Source: SKLM01 sp041687115 (lineage in GTDB: Bacteria; Chloroflexota; Anaerolineae; B4-G1). From it: 41,404 bases of DNA. The stretch's first letter is position 1, and every line of letters starts with the position of its first letter. The stretch lies in NCBI GenBank assembly GCA_041687115.1, contig JAWLCP010000016.1, positions 1-41,404 on the forward strand, written 5' to 3'. The notes beneath the pieces were generated by a model. The model ran no database searches and had not been told where the DNA came from. It saw only the letters and a list, made by a program, of their open reading frames with translations. The position numbers and the translations under genes are program-made. Shown here one piece after another: positions 1 through 7,556 of the stretch.

Positions 1-1287
1 GACGGAAAGGTGGTCAAATGGCTCAAGGACGACGGCGACCAGGTGCAGAAGGGGGAGCCCCTCGTCGTCGTCATGAGCAAGAAGATCACCTACAAGATCG
101 AGGCGCCTGCCGACGGCGTCGCACGCCACGTCGTCGCGCCGAACGAGAGCCGCCCCGTGGGGGCCGTCATCGGGTTCGTGCTCCAGCCTGGGGAGGAGAT
201 GCCCGAGCTGGAGGAGGTCCCGTCAGTCCCCGCGGAGGAGGCCCCTGCGCCCGAGGTGGCAAAGGCGGAGGAGCCCGTTCCTGAGGAGGAGGTGGAGCGG
301 CGCTTCGTACCCGCCTCTCCAGCGGCACGGCGTCGCGCGGAGCAGTTGGGCGTCGACCTCACCCAAGTGGAGGGGTCGGGGCCGGATGGGTTGGTCACTG
401 AAGACGATGTGGACCGCTTTCACGAGGAGAGGGCAGCGGTTCGAGCCAGCCCTCTCGCCCGCCGTATTGCGGAGGAGGAAGGGCTCGACCTCACTAGGAT
501 CGAAGGGACTGGACCGGAGGGGCGCATCGTCGAGGAGGACGTCCTCCGCGCCCTCGAGAGGCCCGAGGCGCCACCCAGCGCTGTTCCCTTCGCCGGCATG
601 CGCCAGGCCATCGCCGAGCAGATGGCCTGCAGCCTTCGCTCGATGGCGCAGCTCACGCTCACCGCGACGGCCGACGTGACCGAGCTCAAGCGCACCCGCC
701 AGGCCCTGGGCGAGCGCTGGGATCGCAAGGTATCGTATACCGATCTGTTGGTTAAGGCTGTAGCCGTCGCTCTCAGGGACCATCCCATGCTTGGCGCCCA
801 GCTCGACGAGCAGGCGGACCAGATCCTCCTCCCGGAGGAGATCAACGTCGGCGTGGCCGTGGCGCTGGACGAGGGCCTGATCGTGCCCGTGGTTCACGAT
901 GCAGATCGGCTGACGATCCTCGAGATCAGCGATAGGATCCAGGATCTGGCGCGGCGTGCGCGCGCGAACGAGCTCAGTGTCGATGAGGTCAGCGGCGGCG
1001 TCTTCACCCTCACCAACCTGGGGATGTACGGCGTCGACGCCTTCACCCCCATCATCAATCCCCCCGAGGTCGCCATCCTTGGGGTGGGGACCATCGCCGA
1101 GGAGCTGGCCCTGATCGACGGACAGGTCGCCGCCCGCTCGAAGATGGTCCTCAGCCTCACCATCGATCATCGCGTCGTCGACGGGGCGCCGGGCGCCGCC
1201 TTCCTTCAGACCGTCGTCCAGTTCCTCGAGCACCCGGCGCTGATCTTCGCCGAGGGACCAGGTCGCGGCGAGGCGGGGGAGGGATGA
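1..1287 (+). CDS. 2-oxoacid dehydrogenase E2 component (dihydrolipoamide acyltransferase), 5' partial
   Basis: The reading frame is already open at base 1, so the N-terminus lies outside the window; 428 codons are present. E2 passes an acyl group from E1 to CoA through a swinging lipoyl arm in the cytoplasm. Visible domains: a lipoyl domain (about residues 1-60, probable lipoyl lysine K28 in MSKKITYKIEAP), an acidic Pro/Glu/Ala linker, two consecutive peripheral-subunit-binding domains (about 103-140 and 146-185, each with the ASPxARRxAEExGxDL and GTGPxGRIxxxDV pattern), and the CoA acyltransferase core ending in the catalytic DHRVVDG motif. The E3 gene starts 3 bp after the stop. The acyl substrate (pyruvate, branched-chain acids or acetoin) cannot be told because E1 is outside the window. 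The doubled binding domain is unusual. Confidence 0.93.
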   Translation, partial: DGKVVKWLKDDGDQVQKGEPLVVVMSKKITYKIEAPADGVARHVVAPNESRPVGAVIGFVLQPGEEMPELEEVPSVPAEEAPAPEVAKAEEPVPEEEVERRFVPASPAARRRAEQLGVDLTQVEGSGPDGLVTEDDVDRFHEERAAVRASPLARRIAEEEGLDLTRIEGTGPEGRIVEEDVLRALERPEAPPSAVPFAGMRQAIAEQMACSLRSMAQLTLTATADVTELKRTRQALGERWDRKVSYTDLLVKAVAVALRDHPMLGAQLDEQADQILLPEEINVGVAVALDEGLIVPVVHDADRLTILEISDRIQDLARRARANELSVDEVSGGVFTLTNLGMYGVDAFTPIINPPEVAILGVGTIAEELALIDGQVAARSKMVLSLTIDHRVVDGAPGAAFLQTVVQFLEHPALIFAEGPGRGEAGEG

Positions 1288-1290
1288 TCC

Positions 1291-2679
1291 ATGGCTGAGC
1301 GTCAAGATCTGGTCATCATCGGCGGAGGCTCCGGCGGGTTCGCGGCGGCCATACGGGCCGCGCAGCTGGGCGGCAAGGTCACCGTCGTCGAGGAGGCTCA
1401 CATCGGCGGCAAGTGCATGAACCACAACTGCATTCCCCTCACCTTCCTGATCACCGCCGCTCGAAGGATGAACGCCATCCGTGAGGCGGGCCATTTCGGC
1501 ATCCAGGCAGGAGACCCGGAGCTCGATGTGGATGCCCTCCACGATGAGAAGGATCTCCTCATTGAGGGACTGCGCATGGGCACCAGGGAGCAGCTCGTCG
1601 ATTACGGCGTCGAGATCATCGACGGGCGCGGGAAGCTCACGGCCGCGGACACGGTGCAGGTCACGGGGCAAGGGGATAGGGAGATCAAGGCTCGCAACGT
1701 TCTCGTTGCCACCGGCGCCGTTCAGGCTCAACTCGCCATCGAGGGCGTGGAGCTGCCCGGCGTCATTGGGACCAGGGAGGCCGACGCCCTGCGCGAGGTC
1801 CCGCCCCGCGTGGTCGTCATCGGCAATCAGGCCTGGGATTTCGAGCTTGCCCAGTACTTCAACTGGATCGGCAGCCAGGTCACCCTCATCAGCCCCACCC
1901 GCCAGATGATCCCCGAGGCGGATCGCGAGATATCCCAGCGACTGGCCAAGTTCTTTCACGACAGCGGGATCGGGGTGAAACGGGGCGCGGCCGCGGAGGC
2001 TATCCGAGAGGGCGAAGATGGCTCGCTCACCGTCGTCCTGGACGGCGGCGCGGAAGAGGTGCCCACCGACAGGGTGGTCGCCGCGCGTCACCTCCCCAAC
2101 TCCGCCGGGCTCGGCCTGCGCCAGGTCGGTGTGAGGATGGACGAGGGCGCCGTGCAGGTGGACGAGCGTATGAGAACCAACGTCTCCGGCATCTACGCCA
2201 TCGGCGACGTGACCGCCGGCCCCATGTGGTCCCACAAGGCGAACGCCGAGGGCATCGTGGCCGCCGAGAACGCCATGGGCCGGGCCAGCACCATGGATTA
2301 CGACAGCATGCCCCGCTGCTTCCACACCTCACCGTCGGTCGCCTGGGTCGGCCTGACCCAGGATCAGGCCGAGGATCGGGGGCTTGAGATCGCGGTCGGT
2401 AAGGTGCCCATCGCCATCAATCCCTACGCCATGATCCTCAACCAGACCGCCGGTGCCATCAAGATCGTGGCCGGCAAGCGCTACGGCCGCATCCTGGGTG
2501 TGCACATGATGGGCCCCGGTGCCCTCGATCTCATCAACGTCGCCGCGGTGGCCATGCTTTCCGAGGCCACGGTCCACGAGCTGATGCGCTTCATTCCGGC
2601 GCATCCCAGCATCGGAGAGGCTCTGGTGGATGCGGCGATGGATGTCGAGAAGCGCTCCCTCCACCTGCCGAAGTGGTAG
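1291..2679 (+). CDS. lpd: Dihydrolipoamide dehydrogenase-like flavoprotein (E3), divergent
   Basis: 462 aa, normal length for E3, which reoxidises dihydrolipoamide through FAD to NAD+. The N-terminal FAD motif GGGSGG (residues 11-16) and the redox-active pair C42/C47 (GGKCMNHNCIP) are present, as is the C-terminal AHPSIGE motif with the catalytic His and Glu five residues later. Several hallmarks deviate. The lysine that normally follows CIPS is replaced (CIPLT). The second Rossmann motif, normally GGGxxGxE, reads GNQAWDFE (178-185), so two of the three GxGxxG glycines are Gln and Asp. The usual GRxPN segment reads ARHLPN. The ATG follows a GGGAGGG ribosome site. Position directly after E2 supports an E3 role, but its electron acceptor and activity are uncertain. 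Confidence 0.85.
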   Translation: MAERQDLVIIGGGSGGFAAAIRAAQLGGKVTVVEEAHIGGKCMNHNCIPLTFLITAARRMNAIREAGHFGIQAGDPELDVDALHDEKDLLIEGLRMGTREQLVDYGVEIIDGRGKLTAADTVQVTGQGDREIKARNVLVATGAVQAQLAIEGVELPGVIGTREADALREVPPRVVVIGNQAWDFELAQYFNWIGSQVTLISPTRQMIPEADREISQRLAKFFHDSGIGVKRGAAAEAIREGEDGSLTVVLDGGAEEVPTDRVVAARHLPNSAGLGLRQVGVRMDEGAVQVDERMRTNVSGIYAIGDVTAGPMWSHKANAEGIVAAENAMGRASTMDYDSMPRCFHTSPSVAWVGLTQDQAEDRGLEIAVGKVPIAINPYAMILNQTAGAIKIVAGKRYGRILGVHMMGPGALDLINVAAVAMLSEATVHELMRFIPAHPSIGEALVDAAMDVEKRSLHLPKW

Positions 2680-2696
2680 CTCAAGGAGCCCGGCGG

Positions 2697-4334
2697 GTGG
2701 ACGGCGAGGGACATCCCATCTCCGCCTTTCGGCTGGGAACGGTTCCCTACGAGGAGGCCTGCCGGCTCCAGGAGCGCATCGCGGCAGCGCGCGCGAAAGG
2801 CGCCGTGGGCGACACCCTGCTCCTGCTGGAGCACCCGGCGGTCATCACCGTCGGACGGGGCGGAGGCGAGGAGGATGTTCTCGCCTCCGCCTCGCGCCTG
2901 CGCCAGGCCGGGGTCCGTGTGGTCCCCACCGACCGCGGTGGTCGGGCTACCTATCACGGGCCGGGGCAGATGGTGGTCTACCCCATCCTCAAGCTGGCTG
3001 GGGGCGACCTGTACGCTTACGTCCGCCGCCTGGAGGAGGTCGTCATCCGTGTCCTAGAGGGCTACGGGCTGCCGGGCACCCGTCTCGACGCCCATCCTGG
3101 GGTGTGGCTCGACGGCAGCAAGATCGCCGCCGTCGGTCTTGCCGTCCATAACGGCGTGACCCGGCACGGCCTGGCCCTCAACGTGGCGCCAGACATGCCC
3201 CACTTCGACCTGCTGATCCCCTGCGGCATCACCGATCGCGGCGTCACCTCCATGGAGCGAGAGTTGGAGCTCGTGCCCCGTGGTGAGGACGTGGCCGATC
3301 GCTTCATACGGGCGTTCGCCGCGGTGTTCGGCCGCCCGGTGCGCCGAGGTGATCCTGCCGCGCTTGCCGCTCTGGCCGGGGAAACCCTCGAGCACCCCTC
3401 CTGGCTGTGGCAGCGCGTGTCCCCTGAGGCCGAGGCCGCGGTGGGCCGCATGGAGCATCTCCTCGCTGAGTTCCACCTCCACACCGTCTGCCAGGAAGCT
3501 CGCTGCCCCAATCTGCCCGAGTGCTTCGGGCGCGGGACGGCCACCTTCATGATCCTCGGGGAGACGTGTACGCGCGGGTGCAGGTTCTGCGCGGTGAACC
3601 ACGGACGACCTGCTCCCCCCGACCCCCACGAGCCGGAGCGGGTCGCCGAGGCCGCCGCCCGCCTGGGCCTCGAGCACGTCGTCGTGACGTCTGTGACCCG
3701 GGACGACCTGCCGGACGGCGGCGCCGGGCAGTTTGCGGTCACCATCGATGCCCTCCATCGTCGTCTGCCCGGCGCCACGGTCGAGGTGCTCATTCCGGAC
3801 TTCGCTGGCTCGCGCGCTGCCCTCGACCGGGTCCTGGCCGCCGAGCCCGATGTCCTGAATCATAACCTGGAGACGGTGCCCCGGCTCTACCCGCAGGTGC
3901 GACCCGGGGCCGACTATCGGCGCTCCCTCGGGCTGTTGGCGTACGCAAAGGCACACAGCGACCGGCTCGGACGTCCGAGCCGGCTGGGACGTCCCAGCCA
4001 CGGTGCGACGAAGTCAGGCCTGATGCTCGGCCTCGGGGAGCGCGCAGCGGAGGTGTTCCACGTACTACGTGACCTCCGCCGCGCGGGGTGCGACATGCTG
4101 ACCCTCGGCCAGTACCTGCAGCCCACCGGCTGGGACGTCCCAGCCGAGCGGCAGCTTCCCGTCTTCCGTTACGTCGCCCCCGATGAGTTCAGGGGCTATG
4201 AGGAGTGGGCCCGGGGCAGCGGCTTCCAGGGCGTCGTCGCTGGTCCTCTCGTGCGCAGTTCCTATCGCGCCGGCGCTCTCTGCAAGAAGTTTGTCCGAAC
4301 GCCGATGGTATCGCGATCAGATGTGCATCCTTGA
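2697..4334 (+). CDS. lipB-lipA: LipB-LipA fusion: octanoyltransferase plus lipoyl synthase
   Basis: One 545-aa frame carries both steps of lipoate assembly. Residues about 8-220 are LipB (octanoyl-ACP:protein transferase): HPAVITVGRGG, the RGGxxTYHGPGQ motif, K142 in GSKIAAVG and catalytic C176 in LIPCGI. Residues about 230-545 are LipA (radical SAM sulfur insertion): auxiliary-cluster cysteines C265, C270, C276, radical SAM cysteines C291, C295, C298 (CTRGCRFC), and the terminal RSSY. GTG at 2697 is chosen because AAGGAG lies 8 bp upstream; an upstream GTG at 2673 would overlap the lpd stop. LipA carries three palindromic repeat units: residues 423-434 (RLGRPS twice) before TKSGLM and 478-483 (GWDVPA) inside QYLQPT/RQLPV. 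Removing them restores the normal spacing. A 15-17 residue C-terminal extension contains the next operon's promoter. Confidence 0.93.
   Translation: MDGEGHPISAFRLGTVPYEEACRLQERIAAARAKGAVGDTLLLLEHPAVITVGRGGGEEDVLASASRLRQAGVRVVPTDRGGRATYHGPGQMVVYPILKLAGGDLYAYVRRLEEVVIRVLEGYGLPGTRLDAHPGVWLDGSKIAAVGLAVHNGVTRHGLALNVAPDMPHFDLLIPCGITDRGVTSMERELELVPRGEDVADRFIRAFAAVFGRPVRRGDPAALAALAGETLEHPSWLWQRVSPEAEAAVGRMEHLLAEFHLHTVCQEARCPNLPECFGRGTATFMILGETCTRGCRFCAVNHGRPAPPDPHEPERVAEAAARLGLEHVVVTSVTRDDLPDGGAGQFAVTIDALHRRLPGATVEVLIPDFAGSRAALDRVLAAEPDVLNHNLETVPRLYPQVRPGADYRRSLGLLAYAKAHSDRLGRPSRLGRPSHGATKSGLMLGLGERAAEVFHVLRDLRRAGCDMLTLGQYLQPTGWDVPAERQLPVFRYVAPDEFRGYEEWARGSGFQGVVAGPLVRSSYRAGALCKKFVRTPMVSRSDVHP
3963..3998. 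repeat. Palindromic 18-bp unit, tandem pair inside lipA
   Basis: Two adjacent 18-bp units, CGGCTCGGACGTCCGAGC and CGGCTGGGACGTCCCAGC, each with a perfect 16-bp palindrome. The first has compensating changes (C and G) on both arms, so its symmetry is kept. They are read in frame as RLGRPS twice. Deleting all 36 bp leaves a LipA segment with the same spacing to TKSGLM as I recall for E. coli LipA. The right boundary is CA rather than the usual CG. Confidence 0.9.
4127..4146. repeat. Palindromic 18-bp unit inside lipA (second site)
   Basis: Perfect 20-bp palindrome CGGCTGGGACGTCCCAGCCG. It is read as GWDVPA between QPT and ERQLPV of lipoyl synthase, where the family normally has an uninterrupted QPT-x-x-x-LPV. 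Removing 18 bp restores QPTERQLPV and leaves a single CG at the junction. Confidence 0.92.
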
Positions 4335-4367
4335 CACCGGGTTGGCGCTGTGGTAGACTAGTGTCAA
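4331..4367 (+). promoter_or_regulatory. Sigma70-type promoter of the thiamine operon, inside an inverted repeat
   Basis: TTGACA (4331-4336), a 17-bp spacer and TAGACT (4354-4359), with TG just upstream of the -10. It overlaps the stop of lipBA (4332-4334) and precedes the TPP riboswitch. TTGACAC at 4331-4337 and GTGTCAA at 4361-4367 form a 7-bp inverted repeat that brackets the whole promoter, which could be an operator or chance. Confidence 0.75.
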
Positions 4368-4382
4368 ATCGACTGCAAACGT

Positions 4383-4485
4383 CGCTGGGGAGCATGGGAA
4401 ACCAGGCTGAGAGGCGTCCTTGAGGTTACACGGCCGACAGGACCGACCCAACGAACCTGACCCGGGTAATGCCGGCGTAGGAAGA
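4383..4485 (+). ncRNA. TPP riboswitch (THI element)
   Basis: Conserved landmarks are present in order: GGGGAGC near 4387, the CTGAGA box at 4407-4412, then ACGAACCTGACCCGG from about 4451 and GTAATGCCGGCGTAGGAA up to 4482. These are the core strands of the thiamin pyrophosphate aptamer. It lies between a strong promoter and a hairpin terminator upstream of thiamine genes. By family knowledge, TPP binding should favour the terminator and shut the operon off. Confidence 0.95.
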
Positions 4486-4518
4486 CGACGGACGAGTGGA
4501 CACATTGACTACGCTCTC

Positions 4519-4563
4519 GAGAGGGCCGTCTCCTGCGCCGGGGACGGCCTCTCTTGTTCCTTT
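4519..4563 (+). terminator. Riboswitch-controlled intrinsic terminator
   Basis: GAGAGGGCCGTC (4519-4530) pairs with GACGGCCTCTC (4543-4553) with one bulged G, followed by the T-rich TTGTTCCTTT. It sits just after the TPP aptamer and before cytX, the expected place for the expression platform. Confidence 0.8.
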
Positions 4564-4566
4564 GCT

Positions 4567-4593
4567 TCCCAGCCGGCTGGGACGTCCCAGCCG
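4567..4593. repeat. Palindromic unit plus a half unit in the cytX leader
   Basis: A complete 20-bp palindrome at 4574-4593 is preceded by TCCCAGCCG (4567-4575), which matches the right half of another unit, so this is one and a half tandem units. It is the only copy in the window outside a coding frame. It lies between the riboswitch terminator and the AAGGAGG ribosome site of cytX, and would form a stable hairpin in the mRNA leader. Confidence 0.88.
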
Positions 4594-4615
4594 TGCTCTC
4601 AGCAAAGGAGGTCTC

Positions 4616-5965
4616 ATGGCACAGCAAGCGGAACAACGTTCCTCCCCTCTTCCCGAGGTCAAAGCGCCTCCGGAATGGGGGATTGAGCCCGTCCCCGCGG
4701 AGCATCGCTCCCTCCGCTTCATCGACCTCTTCGTCCTCTGGTCGAGCCTCGGCGTGGGCCTGCTGGTGCTTGAGGCCGGGGCGCTTCTCGTCCCCGGCCT
4801 CAGCCTGGGCTGGGCGCTGCTGGCCGCGCTCGTGGGTACCCTCATCGGCAGCCTGTTGCTCGCCCTCACCGGGGTAGCCGGCAGTGACCACGCCGTGCCC
4901 ACCATGGTGCTTCTCCGGCCGGTCCTCGGACGGCGCGGGTCGTACCTGCCCAGCCTGTTCAACCTGATCCAGCTCATCGGCTGGACTGCCTTCGAGTTCT
5001 GGGTGATCGGGTTGGCCGCCAACCAGGTCAGCCGGGCCCTCTTCGGCTTCTCCAGCTACGGCTTCTGGCTGTCCGTCTGCGCCGTGTGGTGCGTTCTCCT
5101 CGCCCTGGGCGGGCCGCTGGTCGTCGTCCGCCAGTGGCTGGAGAAGTTCGGCGTCTGGCTCGTCTACGGCGCCACCGCCTGGATGACGGTCTATCTCTTC
5201 CTCCAGGTCGACGTGCTGGCCCTCCTGACCGAGCCTGGCACCGGCGATCTCCCCTTCTTGCTCGCCGTCGACCTGGTGGTGGCTATGCCCGTCTCATGGC
5301 TGCCCCTGGTTGCGGATTACAATCGCTTCGCCAGGGGGAGCAGATCCTCCTTCTGGGGCACCTATCTCGGCTACCTCGTGGCCAACGTCTGGTTCTACGG
5401 CCTGGGCGCCCTCTTCATCCTCACCCAGGAGATGGCCGAGCCGACCCCCCAGAATCTGGCAGCCGCCATCATGGCTGTGACCGGCGGCGTGGTCGCCCTC
5501 CTGGTCGTGCTGGTCGACGAGACCGACAACGCCTTCGCCGACATTTACTCGGCCGCGGTGACCCTGCAGAACGTCTTCCCTCAGGTCAGCCAGCGCGTCC
5601 TCGTCGTGATCATCGGGGCGGTCGGCCTGGCCCTGGCCGCCTTCCTGACCATGGGCCGCTACTTCGACTTCCTCCTCCTCATCGGCTCCGTCTTCGTACC
5701 CCTGTTTGGGATACTGGCCGCCGACTACTTCGTGCTCCGCCAGCGCGAGCTGGACGTCGAGGATCTCTATCGACGCGGGGGTGCCTACTGGTACTGGAGG
5801 GGCGTGAACTGGATGGCGGTGGTGGCGTGGGCCGGCGGCGTCGCCGTCTATCACCTCATCGCCGATCTGCTGCCCACCCTCGGCGCCTCCATCCCCGGCT
5901 TCGTCGCCGCGTTCCTCCTCCACCTGGTCCTCAATCGCGCCGGCCGGCGCCTGTCGGAGGTCTGA
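4616..5965 (+). CDS. cytX: NCS1-family permease CytX, predicted hydroxymethylpyrimidine (HMP) transporter
   Basis: 449 aa, polytopic membrane protein with about 12 hydrophobic segments. The N-terminus (WGIEPVPAEHRSLRFIDLFVLW) and the cytosine/purine-permease fold match CytX, the NCS1 branch found beside thiamine genes and predicted to import HMP. ATG at 4616 follows AAAGGAGG with 5 bp spacing; an upstream in-frame codon at 4496 lies inside the riboswitch region and is rejected. It is the first gene after the TPP riboswitch, and thiE begins 3 bp after its stop. Substrate is inferred from context and family. Purine or cytosine uptake is the alternative but is less likely behind a TPP switch. 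Confidence 0.9.
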   Translation: MAQQAEQRSSPLPEVKAPPEWGIEPVPAEHRSLRFIDLFVLWSSLGVGLLVLEAGALLVPGLSLGWALLAALVGTLIGSLLLALTGVAGSDHAVPTMVLLRPVLGRRGSYLPSLFNLIQLIGWTAFEFWVIGLAANQVSRALFGFSSYGFWLSVCAVWCVLLALGGPLVVVRQWLEKFGVWLVYGATAWMTVYLFLQVDVLALLTEPGTGDLPFLLAVDLVVAMPVSWLPLVADYNRFARGSRSSFWGTYLGYLVANVWFYGLGALFILTQEMAEPTPQNLAAAIMAVTGGVVALLVVLVDETDNAFADIYSAAVTLQNVFPQVSQRVLVVIIGAVGLALAAFLTMGRYFDFLLLIGSVFVPLFGILAADYFVLRQRELDVEDLYRRGGAYWYWRGVNWMAVVAWAGGVAVYHLIADLLPTLGASIPGFVAAFLLHLVLNRAGRRLSEV

Positions 5966-5968
5966 CCC

Positions 5969-6649
5969 ATGGTGGATTGGGATCTCTACGTCATTACCAG
6001 CCGCCAGGCCGCCGGCGAGCGCCCGGCTGGGACGTCCCAGCCGCTCACCGCGGTGGTTCAGGCGGCGGTGGCGGGCGGCGCCACCGCCGTCCAGCTCCGT
6101 GCCAAGAGCGCTACCACCCGGGAGATGATCCAGCTGGGCCAGGCGCTGCACGCCATCACGCGCCAGGCCGGTGTCCCGCTCATCGTCAACGATCGGGTCG
6201 ACGTCGCCCTGGCCCTCGACGCCGAGGGCGTCCACGTCGGGCAGGACGACATGCCCGCGCCCCTCGCTCGCGATCTGATCGGGCCGCACCGCATCCTGGG
6301 CGTGTCGGCGGGCACGGTCGAGGAGGCGCGCCGGGCAGAGGAGGATGGCGCCGACTACCTGGGCGTCGGCGACGTCTACGGCACGCCCAGCAAGCCCGAC
6401 GCCGGGGTCCCCATCGGCGTCGAGGGGATAGAGGAGATCGCCGGGGCGGTCTCCATCCCCGTGGTGGGCATCGGGGGCGTCACGGCCGAGAACGCCGCCG
6501 CGGTCATCGCGGCCGGCGCGGCCGGCGTGGCCGTCATCTCCGCCGTCGTCGGCGCGCCCGATCCAGAGGCGGCGGCCCGCCGGCTCCTGACGGTCGTGCG
6601 CCGTTCGGCTGGGACGTCCCAGCCGAAGCGCTCAAGGTCCAATCGCTGA
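5969..6649 (+). CDS. thiE: Thiamine-phosphate synthase
   Basis: 226 aa TIM-barrel enzyme that joins HMP pyrophosphate and thiazole phosphate into thiamine monophosphate. Visible motifs: LYVITSR near the start, VQLRAKSA (substrate and phosphate binding), IVNDRVDVAL, GVHVGQDD, GVSAGTVEEA, DYLGVGDVYGTPSK and the C-terminal GIGGV phosphate loop. Two palindromic repeat units are read in frame as AGTSQP. One is at residues 20-25, between the first strand and helix, where removal restores the usual length; the other is at residues 214-219, in the C-terminal tail, which ends 7 residues later. ATG at 5969 follows GGAGGTC from the end of cytX. Cytoplasmic; part of the riboswitch-controlled operon. Confidence 0.95.
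   Translation: MVDWDLYVITSRQAAGERPAGTSQPLTAVVQAAVAGGATAVQLRAKSATTREMIQLGQALHAITRQAGVPLIVNDRVDVALALDAEGVHVGQDDMPAPLARDLIGPHRILGVSAGTVEEARRAEEDGADYLGVGDVYGTPSKPDAGVPIGVEGIEEIAGAVSIPVVGIGGVTAENAAAVIAAGAAGVAVISAVVGAPDPEAAARRLLTVVRRSAGTSQPKRSRSNR
6024..6043. repeat. Palindromic 18-bp unit near the start of thiE
   Basis: Perfect CGGCTGGGACGTCCCAGCCG, read as AGTSQP (residues 20-25). Deleting 18 bp gives an uninterrupted E-R-P-L-T junction with a single CG. Confidence 0.9.
6606..6625. repeat. Palindromic 18-bp unit near the end of thiE
   Basis: Perfect CGGCTGGGACGTCCCAGCCG, read as AGTSQP (residues 214-219), in the non-conserved C-terminal tail. It lies about 40 bp before the thiM start and could also form a hairpin between the two genes in the mRNA. 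Confidence 0.9.
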
Positions 6650-6664
6650 ACCCCAGGAGGGTCC

Positions 6665-7513
6665 ATGGTCGACGTCAACAGCCGCATCGCGCAAGCCCTC
6701 TCGCGCATCCGCCAGGAGCGGCCTCTGATTCACCACGTCACCAATCTCGTGGTGATGAATGACAGCGCCAATCTGACCCTCCATCTGGGGGCCCTGCCCG
6801 TGATGGCCTACGCCCTGGAGGAGGTGGCCGAGATGGTCGATCAGGCCGATGCCCTGCTCCTCAACCTCGGCACGCCGACCCCGGCCCGGGTCGAGTCGAT
6901 GTGCGTCGGCGGACGCCGGGCCAACGAGCGTGGGATCCCCGTCGTCTTCGATCCCGTCGGCGCCGGCGCCACCACGCTGCGCACCGAGAGCAGCCTCCGC
7001 CTGCTGGACGAGCTCGAGATCGCCGTGGTGCGGGGGAACGCCGGCGAGATCGCCTCCCTGGGTGAGGCCTTGGGCCTGGACACCCACGCCGGCCCCCGCC
7101 GCGGGGCCATGGTGAGAGGGGTGCAGAGCGTGATGGGCGCTGACGATCCCGTCTCTGTCGCCTGGGCCCTGGCGCGCGAGGTGGGGACCACCGTCGCCAT
7201 CACCGGCGAGCGGGACATCGTCTCCGACGGCCGGCGTGCCCTGCGGGTGGACAACGGCCACCGCTGGCTGACGACCATCACGGGCACCGGCGGCATGGCC
7301 ACCACCGCCGTCGCCGCCTTCGCCGCCGTCGAGGGGGACCATCTCGTGGCCGCGGTGGGGGGACTGGCCTGTCTCGGTGTCGCCGCCGAGTTGGCGGCCC
7401 CGGAGGCCAGGGGCCCGGCCAGCTTCAAGGTGGCCCTCTTTGACCGAATCTACGCCCTTACGTCCGAGCAGTTGGCTGGGGTCGCCCGCATCATGCCCAT
7501 GGAGGCGGCATGA
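6665..7513 (+). CDS. thiM: Hydroxyethylthiazole kinase
   Basis: 282 aa, the usual length. It phosphorylates 4-methyl-5-hydroxyethylthiazole with ATP, a salvage step feeding ThiE. The N-terminal PLIHHVTNLVVMNDSAN, ALLLNLGT, VVFDPVGAGAT, VVRGNAGEI and the anion-hole segment ITGTGGMATTAVAAF are typical of the family. At the position where many ThiM proteins carry Cys (GxGC), this one has Gly210. ATG at 6665 follows CAGGAGG at good spacing. thiE ends 15 bp upstream. Together with ThiW transport it forms the thiazole branch of the operon. Confidence 0.95.
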   Translation: MVDVNSRIAQALSRIRQERPLIHHVTNLVVMNDSANLTLHLGALPVMAYALEEVAEMVDQADALLLNLGTPTPARVESMCVGGRRANERGIPVVFDPVGAGATTLRTESSLRLLDELEIAVVRGNAGEIASLGEALGLDTHAGPRRGAMVRGVQSVMGADDPVSVAWALAREVGTTVAITGERDIVSDGRRALRVDNGHRWLTTITGTGGMATTAVAAFAAVEGDHLVAAVGGLACLGVAAELAAPEARGPASFKVALFDRIYALTSEQLAGVARIMPMEAA

Positions 7514-7556
7514 CGACTCACCGCGACTGTCTACCTGCCGAGCCAGGAGCCATTCC

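Noticed and set aside
223..2325. A 700-codon open frame on the minus strand across the E2 and E3 genes
   Set aside because: It is antisense to two clearly recognised genes, is rich in His/Gly/Asp/Arg as expected for a GC-rich shadow, and has no family likeness.
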